Below, in pieces: positions 39,577 to 47,240 of a DNA stretch of 64,000 bases (its first letter is position 1; each line of letters opens with the position of its first letter). The stretch comes from Pseudomonas sp. MF4836 (lineage in GTDB: Bacteria > Pseudomonadota > Gammaproteobacteria > Pseudomonadales > Pseudomonadaceae). Below the pieces are notes generated by a model. The model was not told the DNA's origin. It was given only the letters and a program-made list of their open reading frames with translations, and did no database searches. The translations under genes and the position numbers were made by a program. The DNA lies in the NCBI RefSeq assembly GCF_002018875.1, contig NZ_MVOL01000006.1, positions 186,001 to 250,000 of the forward strand. The letters run 5' to 3'.

Positions 39577-40368
39577 ATGCTCGTAGATTCCCATTGCCAC
39601 CTCGATCGCCTTGACCTTGCCGCCCATGACGGCTCCCTGGATGCTGCGCTGGACGCGGCGCGCCAGCGCGGCGTCGGGCACTTCCTGTGTATCGGGGTCA
39701 GCGTCGAGAACGCTGCCGACGTCAAGGCCCTGGCCGAGCGCTACGCCGATGTCGATTGCTCGGTCGGCGTGCACCCGCTGGACGTGCAACCGGGGGCCGC
39801 TCCGGCGCTCGACTGGCTGCTGCGCGAGCTGGATCATCCGCGGGTGGTGGCCATCGGCGAAACAGGGCTGGATTACCACTACGAGCCGGAAGCCGCCGAG
39901 TTGCAGCAGGCGTCCTTTCGTCTGCATCTGCAAGCGGCCCAGCAGACCGGCAAGCCGGTGATCGTGCACACCCGTGGGGCGCGGGCCGACACCCTGGCAC
40001 TGTTGCGCGAGGCGGCCCTGCCTCAGGCCGGCGTGCTGCATTGCTTCACTGAAGACTGGGACATGGCCAAGGCGGCCCTGGACCTGGGTTTCTATATTTC
40101 TCTTTCTGGCATCGTCACCTTCCGCAATGCCGACGCGCTGCGTGATGTTGCGCGCCAGGTGCCGGCCGATCGCCTGCTGGTGGAAACCGACTCGCCGTAC
40201 CTGGCGCCTATCCCTTATCGCGGCAAGCCCAACCTGCCGCAGTACGTACGCGAAGTTGCGGAGTTCCTGGCGATGCTGCGCGGTGAGTCCTACGACGCCT
40301 TTGCCGCGCAGACCACCGAGAATTTCCAGCGCCTGTTTCCGTTGGCTCATGTCGGGCGAGCTGACTGA
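39577..40368 (+). CDS. TatD-family metal-dependent deoxyribonuclease
   Basis: A 263-residue metal-dependent hydrolase. The metal ligands are visible as DSHCHLD (residues 4-10), IGETGLDYHY (about 92-101), HTRGA, HCFTEDW and VETDSPYLAP. The YcfH subgroup (rather than TatD itself) is expected next to holB. The start ATG at 39577 (MLVDSHCHL) is chosen over a TTG 12 bases upstream. Confidence 0.93.
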   Translation: MLVDSHCHLDRLDLAAHDGSLDAALDAARQRGVGHFLCIGVSVENAADVKALAERYADVDCSVGVHPLDVQPGAAPALDWLLRELDHPRVVAIGETGLDYHYEPEAAELQQASFRLHLQAAQQTGKPVIVHTRGARADTLALLREAALPQAGVLHCFTEDWDMAKAALDLGFYISLSGIVTFRNADALRDVARQVPADRLLVETDSPYLAPIPYRGKPNLPQYVREVAEFLAMLRGESYDAFAAQTTENFQRLFPLAHVGRAD

Positions 40369-40428
40369 GAACGCCGCTGTAACGGCGCGGGGTGGGTCCA
40401 AGGGGAGGGGCCTGGCTGAATCCCGGGC

Positions 40429-40464
40429 AAAAAAAACCCGGGTTCTGGGGGGTGAATCCGGGTT
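40429..40464 (-). terminator. Rho-independent terminator of the RgsA-like RNA
   Basis: On the minus strand AACCCGG (from 40464) pairs with CCGGGTT, and eight T residues follow (40436-40429). On the plus strand the same bases read as an A-run before the stem arm, so it cannot end a plus-strand transcript well. Confidence 0.85.
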
Positions 40465-40546
40465 AAGACCATTAGGAGTAAAACAAAGGCACGCGGTCCT
40501 TCGGTACCTTCATCGGCGCTTCACTTGGGGGAGATGTCACGCCGAC
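40430..40546 (-). ncRNA. rgsA: RgsA (P16) small regulatory RNA
   Basis: The intergenic region after tatD (40369-41157, 789 bp) is exactly where rgsA lies in P. aeruginosa, between tatD (PA2959) and PA2958. On the minus strand a CAATACT -10-like box at 40559-40553 predicts a start near 40546, and a Rho-independent terminator ends the RNA at about 40430. That gives about 117 nt, in line with the roughly 120 nt of RgsA. RgsA is known as an RpoS-dependent, Gac/Rsm-influenced stress RNA, and the -10 fits the RpoS-preferred CTATACT. The internal region (CCAAGTGAAGCGCCGATGAA and more) has no start codon with a fitting frame. Beyond this RNA I see nothing further in the rest of the gap before the TetR gene. 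Confidence 0.72.
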
Positions 40547-41157
40547 AGTTCAAGTATTGATCACTATCGCGTTCAGTCCAGTTGGGGTTGCTCGTTTTTT
40601 AAACAATTTTGGAATACGCCCGCTTCGGTTGGGTTCTCATTGTCCCGGACGGCCCGGCACCATCGGACGCTTTGGCGGATCAGCGCCTATCTGTCGTCAA
40701 CAGCGGCCAACGCCCGGGTTTCTCAAGGCGCTTCCAGCACACACCCTGTTGCAGTTCAGGTGCCTGGAAGCCCTCCCTGGCTGATACGTGCCCGTTCGTG
40801 AAAACACTATCAAGATGACGCAGGGCTGGCCTACGCTGTGTTTCTGACCCGTTGCGCATCAGGCGTCGATATTGGATGTGGTGGGTCGGATAAGCGTTCA
40901 TACAATTGCTGCGCAAGTACTGTAGAGTCTCGATGGCGCCGCGGAGTGGCTTTAGAGTTCTGTGTTTTTTCCGCTGCGCCAAGGCCGCATCGGCTGGATA
41001 AGCAGGAGCAGGGCCGGAGCCCCCGGGGCAAATGGCTGGCACCCGCAGTCGATGCAAAATCATCCAGATACATCGTCATCTTCGGATGATCCGTGCATTT
41101 TTGCGCAAGTTAGGCATAATACGCGGCTTCGATTTTGACCCCGACAGACCTTTTCTT

Positions 41158-41796
41158 ATGCAGAAAGAACCTCGTAAGGTCCGTGAGTTTCGTCGCCGTG
41201 AGCAAGAAATTCTCGATACCGCGCTCAAGCTGTTCCTCGACCAAGGTGAAGACAGCGTCACCGTCGAGATGATTGCTGATGCCGTGGGTATCGGCAAAGG
41301 CACCATCTACAAACACTTCAAATCCAAGGCCGAGATTTATCTGCGCCTGATGCTCGACTACGAGCGCGATTTGAACGAGTTGCTGCACTCGGCCGATGTC
41401 GACAAAGACAAGGAAGCCCTGTCCCGCGCCTACTTTGAATTCCGCATGCGCGATCCGCAGCGTTATCGGCTGTTCGATCGCCTGGAAGAGAAAGTGGTCA
41501 AGGGCAACCAGGTGCCGGAGATGGTCGAGGAGTTGCACAAGATCCGTGCCTCCAACTTCGAACGCCTGACCTTGTTGATCAAGGGGCGCATCAGCGAAGG
41601 CAAGCTGGAAGACGTGCCGCCTTACTTCCATTACTGCGCGGCCTGGGCGCTGGTGCACGGCGCGGTCGCGCTGTATCACTCGCCGTTCTGGAGCAATGTG
41701 CTGGAAGATCAGGAAGGCTTCTTCCAGTTTCTGATGGATATTGGCGTGCGCATGGGCAACAAGCGCAAGCGCGACACCGACACCCCGAGCAGCTGA
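41158..41796 (+). CDS. TetR-family transcriptional regulator
   Basis: A 212-residue TetR-type repressor with the helix-turn-helix near residues 25-60 (DTALKLFLDQGEDSVTVEMIADAVGIGKGTIYKHFKSK), then a helical ligand-binding domain ending in GNKRKRDTDTPSS. The start at 41158 (MQKEPRKVREF) is favoured; an earlier in-frame start at 41032 lies in the long leader. It corresponds to P. aeruginosa PA2957 by position, and the ligand is unknown. A hairpin at 41876 follows. Confidence 0.9.
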   Translation: MQKEPRKVREFRRREQEILDTALKLFLDQGEDSVTVEMIADAVGIGKGTIYKHFKSKAEIYLRLMLDYERDLNELLHSADVDKDKEALSRAYFEFRMRDPQRYRLFDRLEEKVVKGNQVPEMVEELHKIRASNFERLTLLIKGRISEGKLEDVPPYFHYCAAWALVHGAVALYHSPFWSNVLEDQEGFFQFLMDIGVRMGNKRKRDTDTPSS

Positions 41797-41875
41797 TTCA
41801 TTCAGCAGCCTGATTGCGCCGTGATTCTCCTATATGGCGCAGTGCCCCAGGAATATACTCAGGCATGGGACTTGC

Positions 41876-41903
41876 CAAAACCTGATTTATAAGTCAGGTT
41901 TTG
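41876..41903. promoter_or_regulatory. 10-bp hairpin between the TetR gene and the radical SAM gene
   Basis: CAAAACCTGA and TCAGGTTTTG form a perfect 10-bp stem with the 8-base loop TTTATAAG. Four T's in the right arm make it possible as a terminator for the TetR gene. It is also 33 bp ahead of the next start codon, so it could act as a leader structure. The sequence alone does not decide. Confidence 0.45.
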
Positions 41904-41935
41904 CCGGTTCTCTACTTCCTCCGCCGGAGTACCCC

Positions 41936-42904
41936 ATGATCGTTGATCGTCAAGGCAGGCGTTTTCGCAATCTGCGGATCAGCCTGACCTCAGCCTGCAA
42001 CTACGCCTGTACCTACTGCGTGCCCAATGGCAAGCGGTTGGTGGCTGCGCAGGATGAACTGTCGGCCGAGGCAATGGCGCGAGGCGTGGCCTACCTGATT
42101 GAAGCCGCGGGCATCGAGCGCCTGCGCATTACGGGCGGCGAACCGCTGGTCAGTCCGAAGCTGGAAGCCTTCATGGGCGCCGTCGGACAAATGGGCCTGG
42201 ACGATATCAGCCTGACCACCAATGGCCAGTTGCTGGCGCGCAAACTGCCGCTGCTGGTAGACGCCGGTATCCGCCGGATCAACGTTTCCCTGGACACTCT
42301 GGACGCTGCGGCCTTCCGTGGCATTGCCCGTGGTGGTGACCTGGCCACCGTGCTGGACGGCATGGATCAAGCCAGCGCAGCGGGGTTGAAGATCAAGGTC
42401 AATATGGTGCCGCTGCGTGGACAGAACCTGGACCAGGTCATGCCGCTGCTCGATTACTGCCTGGAGCGGGGCTACGAGCTGCGTTTTATCGAATTGATGC
42501 GCATGGGCCACCTGGCCAGTGATTCGAATGCCTTCCTGCAACAGTTTGTCAGCCTGCAGCAACTGCTGAGTCTGATCGGCGAGCGTTATGAATATCAGCA
42601 GGCCGATGCGCCGGTGGATGCGACGGCGGTGCGCTATGCGATTCCGGGAAGGGGGCACTTTGGCGTGATCGCCAACGAAAGCGTGCCGTTTTGCCGGACC
42701 TGCTCGCGCCTGCGGTTGTCCTCCACGGGGTGGCTGCACGGCTGCCTGTCGTCGAGCAATCGGCACTACGTCGGCGACTTGCTGGACAAGCCTCGGCACC
42801 AGGCATTGCCGGCGCTGCAGGGGCTGTTGATGAAGGCCCTGGGCGATAAGCAGGAGGTTGCATTCTCCGGTGGCGCAACGGTGATGAAAATCATCGGTGG
42901 CTGA
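41936..42904 (+). CDS. MoaA-like radical SAM enzyme
   Basis: A 322-residue radical SAM protein resembling GTP 3',8-cyclase MoaA, which begins molybdenum cofactor synthesis. The N-terminal cluster ligands are C21-x3-C25-x2-C28 (CNYACTYC). The C-terminal second cluster is C-x2-C-x13-C (CRTCSRLRLSSTGWLHGC), with the GTP-binding RLR. It ends in the MoaA-type double glycine (IIGG). One difference is FIELMRMGHLASD where canonical MoaA reads nearer to FIEFMPxG. This may mark a paralogue, as Pseudomonas often has two MoaA. No other moa gene is next to it. Confidence 0.78.
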   Translation: MIVDRQGRRFRNLRISLTSACNYACTYCVPNGKRLVAAQDELSAEAMARGVAYLIEAAGIERLRITGGEPLVSPKLEAFMGAVGQMGLDDISLTTNGQLLARKLPLLVDAGIRRINVSLDTLDAAAFRGIARGGDLATVLDGMDQASAAGLKIKVNMVPLRGQNLDQVMPLLDYCLERGYELRFIELMRMGHLASDSNAFLQQFVSLQQLLSLIGERYEYQQADAPVDATAVRYAIPGRGHFGVIANESVPFCRTCSRLRLSSTGWLHGCLSSSNRHYVGDLLDKPRHQALPALQGLLMKALGDKQEVAFSGGATVMKIIGG

Positions 42905-43004
42905 TCGCTGGCCGTGGTCATTGCTGGCCGTCGGGCAAGCTGGCGCGGAAGCTGCATCTCGTGCCCATTCGCCGGTTTTCCGTCACCGGCTTCTGGAGGG
43001 TAGG

Positions 43005-43607
43005 ATGCGTAGCCTGGTTTTGCTGCTGGCCTTTTTGGCGCTTGGCGGCTGCATGAATGTCAGCGATATGGGCGAGGGCGTGCGTTATCACTTGAGCGAC
43101 TCGGGCATGCTCGATCACAGCGATACGCGCCGCACGAGTTCGTTCCGCATTCAGCCGGACTCGTTCATATTTATCGCCCAGGGCGCGTTTGTGCCGCCTG
43201 GCAGCGCCTATCCGCGACCTAACGTCGTGGCGGAAGAAGCCTTTAACGGCTTTATCGAATACTTCCCGATGGTGCGCCGCGCCCGAGCGCCCGAAGGCCT
43301 CAACCAGGCCATGGCAGAAGCCCGGGAAGTCGGTGCGCACTACCTGCTCTATGCTCGCTTTGCCAAGGCCGACGACCGTATCGGCAACTCCGATGAGTGG
43401 TTCGATCAAGAGGCTGTGGACCGCCTGGGTGTCGACACCGGCGTCATCCAGATCATGCTGATCGAGACCAGCACCCAGTATTTGATCGATACTGCACGGA
43501 TTCGCAGTCGTGGCGGTTTACTGACGTTCCACGACAACAAACCGCAAGACCTGCTCGGTCCGCCGCTCCAGCAATACGCCCGTGGCTTGCTGGGATTGAG
43601 CGACTGA
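43005..43607 (+). CDS. DUF4823-type putative lipoprotein
   Basis: A 200-residue protein with a lipoprotein signal: a hydrophobic N terminus and the lipobox LGGC at about residues 13-16. The mature part has GVRYHLSDSGMLDHS and EYFPMVRRARAPEG, recognised as the DUF4823 type. The start at 43005 follows TTCTGGAGGG. No function is known. It lies 22 bp ahead of the DUF1285 gene, so they may be cotranscribed. Confidence 0.75.
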   Translation: MRSLVLLLAFLALGGCMNVSDMGEGVRYHLSDSGMLDHSDTRRTSSFRIQPDSFIFIAQGAFVPPGSAYPRPNVVAEEAFNGFIEYFPMVRRARAPEGLNQAMAEAREVGAHYLLYARFAKADDRIGNSDEWFDQEAVDRLGVDTGVIQIMLIETSTQYLIDTARIRSRGGLLTFHDNKPQDLLGPPLQQYARGLLGLSD

Positions 43608-43629
43608 GCAACGCACAAGGAGTACATCG

Positions 43630-44193
43630 ATGAGTGGTCCAGGCAAAGCCAACGACCTGTTGGCGCAAATTCCCAAGTCTGAAAAAGGCTTGCCGCCGGT
43701 CCACCTGTGGAACCCCGATTTCTGTGGCGATATCGACATGCGGATCGCCCGCGACGGCACCTGGTACTACCTGGGTACCCCGATCGGGCGCAAACCGATG
43801 GTCAAGCTGTTCTCCACCATCATGCTGCGCGAAGGTGACGATTATTTCCTGATCACACCGGTGGAGAAGGTCGGGATCAAGGTCGACGACGCGCCATTTG
43901 TCGCGGTTACCCTGGACGTGCAGGGCCAAGGCGAGCACCAGCTGCTGCGCTTTACCACCAACGTCGAGGAGCAGGCCGAAGCCGGTACCGAGCATCCGTT
44001 GCGCGTGGTCATCGACCCCCAGACCCAGGAACCGGCGCCGTACGTCCATATCCGCAGCAACCTCGAAGCCCTGATTCATCGCAACGTCTTCTACCAGTTG
44101 GTGGAGCTGGCAGTGCCCCGTGAAATCGACGGCCAGCGCTGGCTCGGGGTCTGGAGCGGCGGTGTGTTCTTTCCTATCGGCCTTGAGCCCTGA
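43630..44193 (+). CDS. DUF1285 family protein
   Basis: A 187-residue protein with the complete DUF1285 pattern: LPPVHLWNPDFCGDIDMRIA near residues 23-42, then GTWYYLGTPIGRKPMVKLFS, and VDDAPFVAVTLDV. The C terminus (GVWSGGVFFPIG) is also typical. It is a soluble cytosolic protein of unknown function. Structures of the family exist, but no activity is assigned that I can recall. Confidence 0.85.
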   Translation: MSGPGKANDLLAQIPKSEKGLPPVHLWNPDFCGDIDMRIARDGTWYYLGTPIGRKPMVKLFSTIMLREGDDYFLITPVEKVGIKVDDAPFVAVTLDVQGQGEHQLLRFTTNVEEQAEAGTEHPLRVVIDPQTQEPAPYVHIRSNLEALIHRNVFYQLVELAVPREIDGQRWLGVWSGGVFFPIGLEP

Positions 44194-44276
44194 CTCCAGG
44201 CGCTACCCTCAGTTGATACCTCGGCATCACGCTGCTTGAGGTTGTCGCCTGCCCGTCGAAAAACCTTTGACAGCCA

Positions 44277-44286
44277 ATCATGTGAT
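44277..44286. promoter_or_regulatory. ATCATGTGAT dyad upstream of the GntR gene, candidate autoregulatory operator
   Basis: A 10-bp near-palindrome 55 bp before the GntR start. A closely matching perfect palindrome (ATCATATGAT) lies at 47114 before the binding-protein gene. A TTTGACA (44266-44272) just upstream could be the -35 box. Two related sites within one locus suggest one regulator; the assignment to the GntR protein is a guess. Confidence 0.4.
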
Positions 44287-44341
44287 CAATAGCGTGAGCC
44301 GATGCTGCACGGCTCCGTTTTTCTTCATCACGAGGGTGTCC

Positions 44342-45070
44342 ATGTCCAACAGTTTTCACGCGTCGACGGTCGATTGGCTGGGCGCCTGGATTGCCGCCGG
44401 GCATGTTCAGCCCGGGCAGGCGATCAAGGTCGAGGCGGACCTGGGCCTGCAGCTCGGGGTCAGTCGCACGGTGATCCGCGAAGCGATCAAGACCCTGGTT
44501 GCCAAAGGCTTGCTGGAAGTCGGGCCCAAGGTCGGCACCCGGGTATTGCCGGTGCGGCGCTGGAACCTGTTCGATCCGCAGGTGGTGGGCTGGCTGTCAC
44601 GCAACGGCTTGCCGGAAAACTTTGTCGACGACTTGCTGGATCTGCGTCGCACTATCGAACCCATGGCCGTGCGCTGGGCTTGCGAGCGGGCGTCGGTGGA
44701 GCAGATCGAGGCCATAACGCTGGCCTACAAGGCCCTTGAGCGCGCGGTCGACAGCGGCCTGGATTACAACCTCGCCGATCAGTATTTCCACGAGTGCATT
44801 CTTGCCGCCAGCCATAACCAGTTCATCGAGCAAATGGTGCCGGCCCTGGGGGCCCTGCTCGCGGTGTGCTTCGAAGTCTCGGCCGCCGACCCCGACGAAC
44901 TGCGGCGCACCTTGCCCATTCATAAGGACCTGGCCCACGCCATTGCCGCCCGGGATACCGGGCGCAGCGTCTGGGCCTGCATGACCCTGATCGACAACGC
45001 GGCCTTGGCGATCAAGCGCTACTACCCGGATCTGATGGCCGGCAAGGCCGCCAGCGCTGCCGGACGCTGA
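44342..45070 (+). CDS. GntR/FadR-subfamily transcriptional regulator of the galactose locus
   Basis: A 242-residue GntR regulator. The N-terminal winged helix-turn-helix spans about residues 10-75 (VEADLGLQLGVSRTVIREAIKTLVAKGLLEVGPKVGTRV) and the all-helical FCD effector domain follows (LLDLRRTIEPMAVRWACERAS onward, with the metal-binding histidines, e.g. YFHECILAASHNQF). FadR-type regulators of this kind (for example DgoR) answer to sugar acids. Position at the head of the locus suggests control by a galactose pathway intermediate. Confidence 0.87.
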   Translation: MSNSFHASTVDWLGAWIAAGHVQPGQAIKVEADLGLQLGVSRTVIREAIKTLVAKGLLEVGPKVGTRVLPVRRWNLFDPQVVGWLSRNGLPENFVDDLLDLRRTIEPMAVRWACERASVEQIEAITLAYKALERAVDSGLDYNLADQYFHECILAASHNQFIEQMVPALGALLAVCFEVSAADPDELRRTLPIHKDLAHAIAARDTGRSVWACMTLIDNAALAIKRYYPDLMAGKAASAAGR

Positions 45071-45103
45071 TATCACCTGACCACCATAAGAGCGGGAGGT
45101 TGT

Positions 45104-45979
45104 ATGGACTGGAAGGCGGTTACCCCGCATCGGGCCCTGCTGGGCGAGGGACCATTCTGGGACGGTGCCGAACAGGCCCTGTACTGGGTGGACATTGCTG
45201 CAAAGCAGGCGCTGCGCTTCAAGGAAGGCGGCTTGCGGGTCTGGCACCTGCCGGAACACGTGTCCGCCTTCATTCCTACGGTGCGTGGCGATGCCCTGGT
45301 GACCCTGAGCAGCGGGGTCTATCGGCTCGACCTGGAGTCCCCGGCCGATGCGCCCCAGCTGCAATTGTTATGCGTCGCCGATCCGCACCCCGGTAACCGG
45401 GCCAACGAAGCGCGTTGCGATGAGCAGGGGCGACTCTGGCTCGGCACCATGCAGAACAACATCGGACCCCACGGTGAGGACCTGCCCGTGGTGCAGCGCA
45501 GCGGCGGCCTGTTCCGGGTAGACGCCAATGCGCAGGTGACGCCGCTGCTCCAGGGGCTGGGGATTCCCAATACCCTGATCTGGAGTGATCAGAGCGCCAC
45601 CCTGCATTTTGCCGACAGCCTGGACGGCACCCTCAATCGCCATGCCGTCGCGGCTGACGGCAGCCTCGGGCCGGCACAAGCCTGGCTGGGGCAGCATCCT
45701 CGTGGAGGGCCGGATGGCTCGGCACTGGATGCCGAAGGTTGCCTGTGGAACGCCCGTTGGGATGGCAGTTGCCTGCTGCGCCTGACCCCGGATGGCGAGG
45801 TGGATCAGGTCATCGAGCTGCCGGTCAGTCGGCCCACCAGTTGTGTGTTTGGTGGGGAGGACTTGCAGACCCTGTACGTCACCAGTGCCGCCAGCCCGCA
45901 GGCGCATGGGCTGGACGGTGCAGTGCTGGCAGTTCGGGTCTCGGTGGCGGGCACGGTATGCACGCGTTTCGTGGGTTAA
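45104..45979 (+). CDS. SMP-30/gluconolactonase family lactonase (likely galactonolactonase)
   Basis: A 291-residue six-bladed beta-propeller lactonase. Metal ligands are suggested by HRALLGEGPFWD (Glu near residue 13), NEARCDEQGRLWLGTM, and PDGSALDAEGCLWNARWDG (Asp near residue 205). It hydrolyses sugar lactones. Placement between a sugar regulator and a sugar dehydrogenase fits D-galactono-1,4-lactone. It follows the GntR gene by 33 bp and is likely cotranscribed with it. The specific substrate is inferred. Confidence 0.85.
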   Translation: MDWKAVTPHRALLGEGPFWDGAEQALYWVDIAAKQALRFKEGGLRVWHLPEHVSAFIPTVRGDALVTLSSGVYRLDLESPADAPQLQLLCVADPHPGNRANEARCDEQGRLWLGTMQNNIGPHGEDLPVVQRSGGLFRVDANAQVTPLLQGLGIPNTLIWSDQSATLHFADSLDGTLNRHAVAADGSLGPAQAWLGQHPRGGPDGSALDAEGCLWNARWDGSCLLRLTPDGEVDQVIELPVSRPTSCVFGGEDLQTLYVTSAASPQAHGLDGAVLAVRVSVAGTVCTRFVG

Positions 45980-45980
45980 A

Positions 45981-46091
45981 TCCCTATATATGGGATGTAA
46001 AATTATATATTGAGATTTCGTAAGGGCCGGGTTTATAGTCGGCCACAGCTCCACGCACTCACACTAAAAAAATAATACCGGTGACGCGATG
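45981..46091 (+). promoter_or_regulatory. Promoter copy 1 of the galactose locus (drives the SDR and araFGH genes)
   Basis: A -35 TTGAGA (46010-46015), an 18-bp spacer, and a -10 TATAGT (46034-46039). Just upstream is an AT-rich block beginning TCCCTATATATGGGA at 45981. The region from 45981 to the ATG at 46089 is closely similar to 55478-55593, the promoter and start codon of dgoK. The similarity includes the block GGTGAMGCGATGCAG that forms the dgoK start. Here the ATG at 46089 opens a 56-codon frame ending at 46259. Confidence 0.8.
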
Positions 46092-46259
46092 CAGAGATCT
46101 TCCTACGCACTCCTTAGCGGAGTCGATGTTTCAGGCCATCAAGGCCGGCCGGCGCCTGCCGGTGCGCGGTTCATACCTACCCCTGTCGATGCTGGCCGGT
46201 CATCCCTGGATGCCCGGCGTTCGTCGTGCCCTGCCACAGGAGTCCCGATTCATGGCTGA
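46089..46259 (+). CDS. Possible 56-residue leader ORF, probably a relic of the dgoK start
   Basis: The start codon and its upstream context copy those of dgoK (55591), but after the shared ATGCAG the sequence differs. The frame reads MQRSSYALLSGVDVSGHQG and on, with no recognisable domain. Its stop TGA overlaps the SDR start codon at 46252. It may be translated as a leader or be a by-product of promoter duplication. Codon use is not decisive. Confidence 0.35.
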   Translation: MQRSSYALLSGVDVSGHQGRPAPAGARFIPTPVDAGRSSLDARRSSCPATGVPIHG

Positions 46260-47070
46260 TGCTCTTTCCTTGCCGCCGGTGCCTGAACCGCCCCGGGGCG
46301 AACGCTTGAAAAACAAGGTGGTGCTGCTGACCGGCGCGGCCCAGGGAATCGGTGAGGCGATTGTTGCCTGCTTCGCCGCGCAGCAGGCAAAGCTGGTGAT
46401 CAGCGATATCCAGGCGGAAAAGGTCGAGGGCGTGGCGGCTCATTGGCGGGAGCAGGGCGCTGATGTCCAGGCCCTGCGAGCCGATGTGTCGCGGCAGGCA
46501 GACCTCGATGTACTGGCCCGGCAGGCCATCGAGCTGCACGGCCGGATCGACGTACTGGTCAACTGCGCCGGGGTCAATGTGTTCCGCGACCCGTTGCAGA
46601 TGACCGAGGACGACTGGCGGCGCTGCTTCGCCATCGACCTGGACGGCGCCTGGTACGGCTGCAAGGCGGTGCTGCCGCAGATGATCGAGCAGGGCGTCGG
46701 CAGCATCATCAACATCGCCTCGACCCACTCCACCCACATCATTCCCGGCTGCTTCCCGTACCCGGTGGCCAAGCACGGCCTGCTGGGGCTGACCCGGGCC
46801 TTGGGCATCGAATACGCGCCCAAGGGCATCCGGGTCAACGCCATCGCCCCGGGTTACATCGAGACCCAACTGAACGTCGATTACTGGAACGGTTTTGCCG
46901 ATCCCCATGCCGAGCGCCAGCGGGCCTTGGACCTGCACCCGCCGCGACGCATCGGCCAGCCAATCGAGGTGGCAATGACCGCGGTATTCCTGGCCAGCGA
47001 TGAAGCGCCGTTCATCAATGCGTCGTGCATCACCATCGATGGTGGGCGATCAGTGCTCTATCACGACTGA
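46252..47070 (+). CDS. SDR-family sugar 1-dehydrogenase (likely D-galactose / L-arabinose dehydrogenase)
   Basis: A 272-residue short-chain dehydrogenase. The NAD(P) motif TGAAQGIGEA is near residues 24-33. NCAG is present, and the catalytic Ser-Tyr-Lys is in INIASTHSTHI and YPVAKHG. It is expected to oxidise an aldose to its lactone, the first step before the lactonase encoded just upstream. The start at 46252 (MADALSLPPV) has AGGAG upstream. An in-frame extension to 46081 is possible but would swallow the leader and copied start. The next gene is a sugar-binding protein, 170 bp on. Confidence 0.82.
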   Translation: MADALSLPPVPEPPRGERLKNKVVLLTGAAQGIGEAIVACFAAQQAKLVISDIQAEKVEGVAAHWREQGADVQALRADVSRQADLDVLARQAIELHGRIDVLVNCAGVNVFRDPLQMTEDDWRRCFAIDLDGAWYGCKAVLPQMIEQGVGSIINIASTHSTHIIPGCFPYPVAKHGLLGLTRALGIEYAPKGIRVNAIAPGYIETQLNVDYWNGFADPHAERQRALDLHPPRRIGQPIEVAMTAVFLASDEAPFINASCITIDGGRSVLYHD

Positions 47071-47113
47071 CGGTGGAGTGTTTCGGGCTGAGAACTTCGC
47101 CTGAAGCGCAATG

Positions 47114-47123
47114 ATCATATGAT
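47114..47123. promoter_or_regulatory. Perfect ATCATATGAT palindrome before the sugar-binding protein gene
   Basis: A 10-bp perfect palindrome in the 170-bp gap between the SDR and the binding-protein gene. It matches, with one base change, the ATCATGTGAT at 44277 before the GntR gene. It could be an operator for a second promoter of the transport genes. Confidence 0.4.
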
Positions 47124-47240
47124 ATGACTATTCGCTTGAAGCTGTGACTGCAACGAGATACGCCGCCAGGCTGCGCAAAGCCCCCAATCGGAGGTGGTGC
47201 CTGGAGGCGGTTGGCTTTCAATAAAAATAAGGAGTGAGCT

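Noticed and set aside
40421..40455. Plus-strand terminator after tatD
   Set aside because: On the plus strand the A-run lies inside the CCCGGG arms and no T-run follows. The structure works only for the minus strand, as the RgsA terminator.
40561..41030. Several short open frames of 60-130 codons on both strands between rgsA and the TetR gene
   Set aside because: They overlap each other in different frames, lack ribosome sites and have no recognised sequence. The region reads as non-coding.
46081..46251. N-terminal extension of the SDR to the GTG at 46081
   Set aside because: The added residues have no dehydrogenase features and the region is better explained as a copied promoter and leader. 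The start at 46252 has its own ribosome site.
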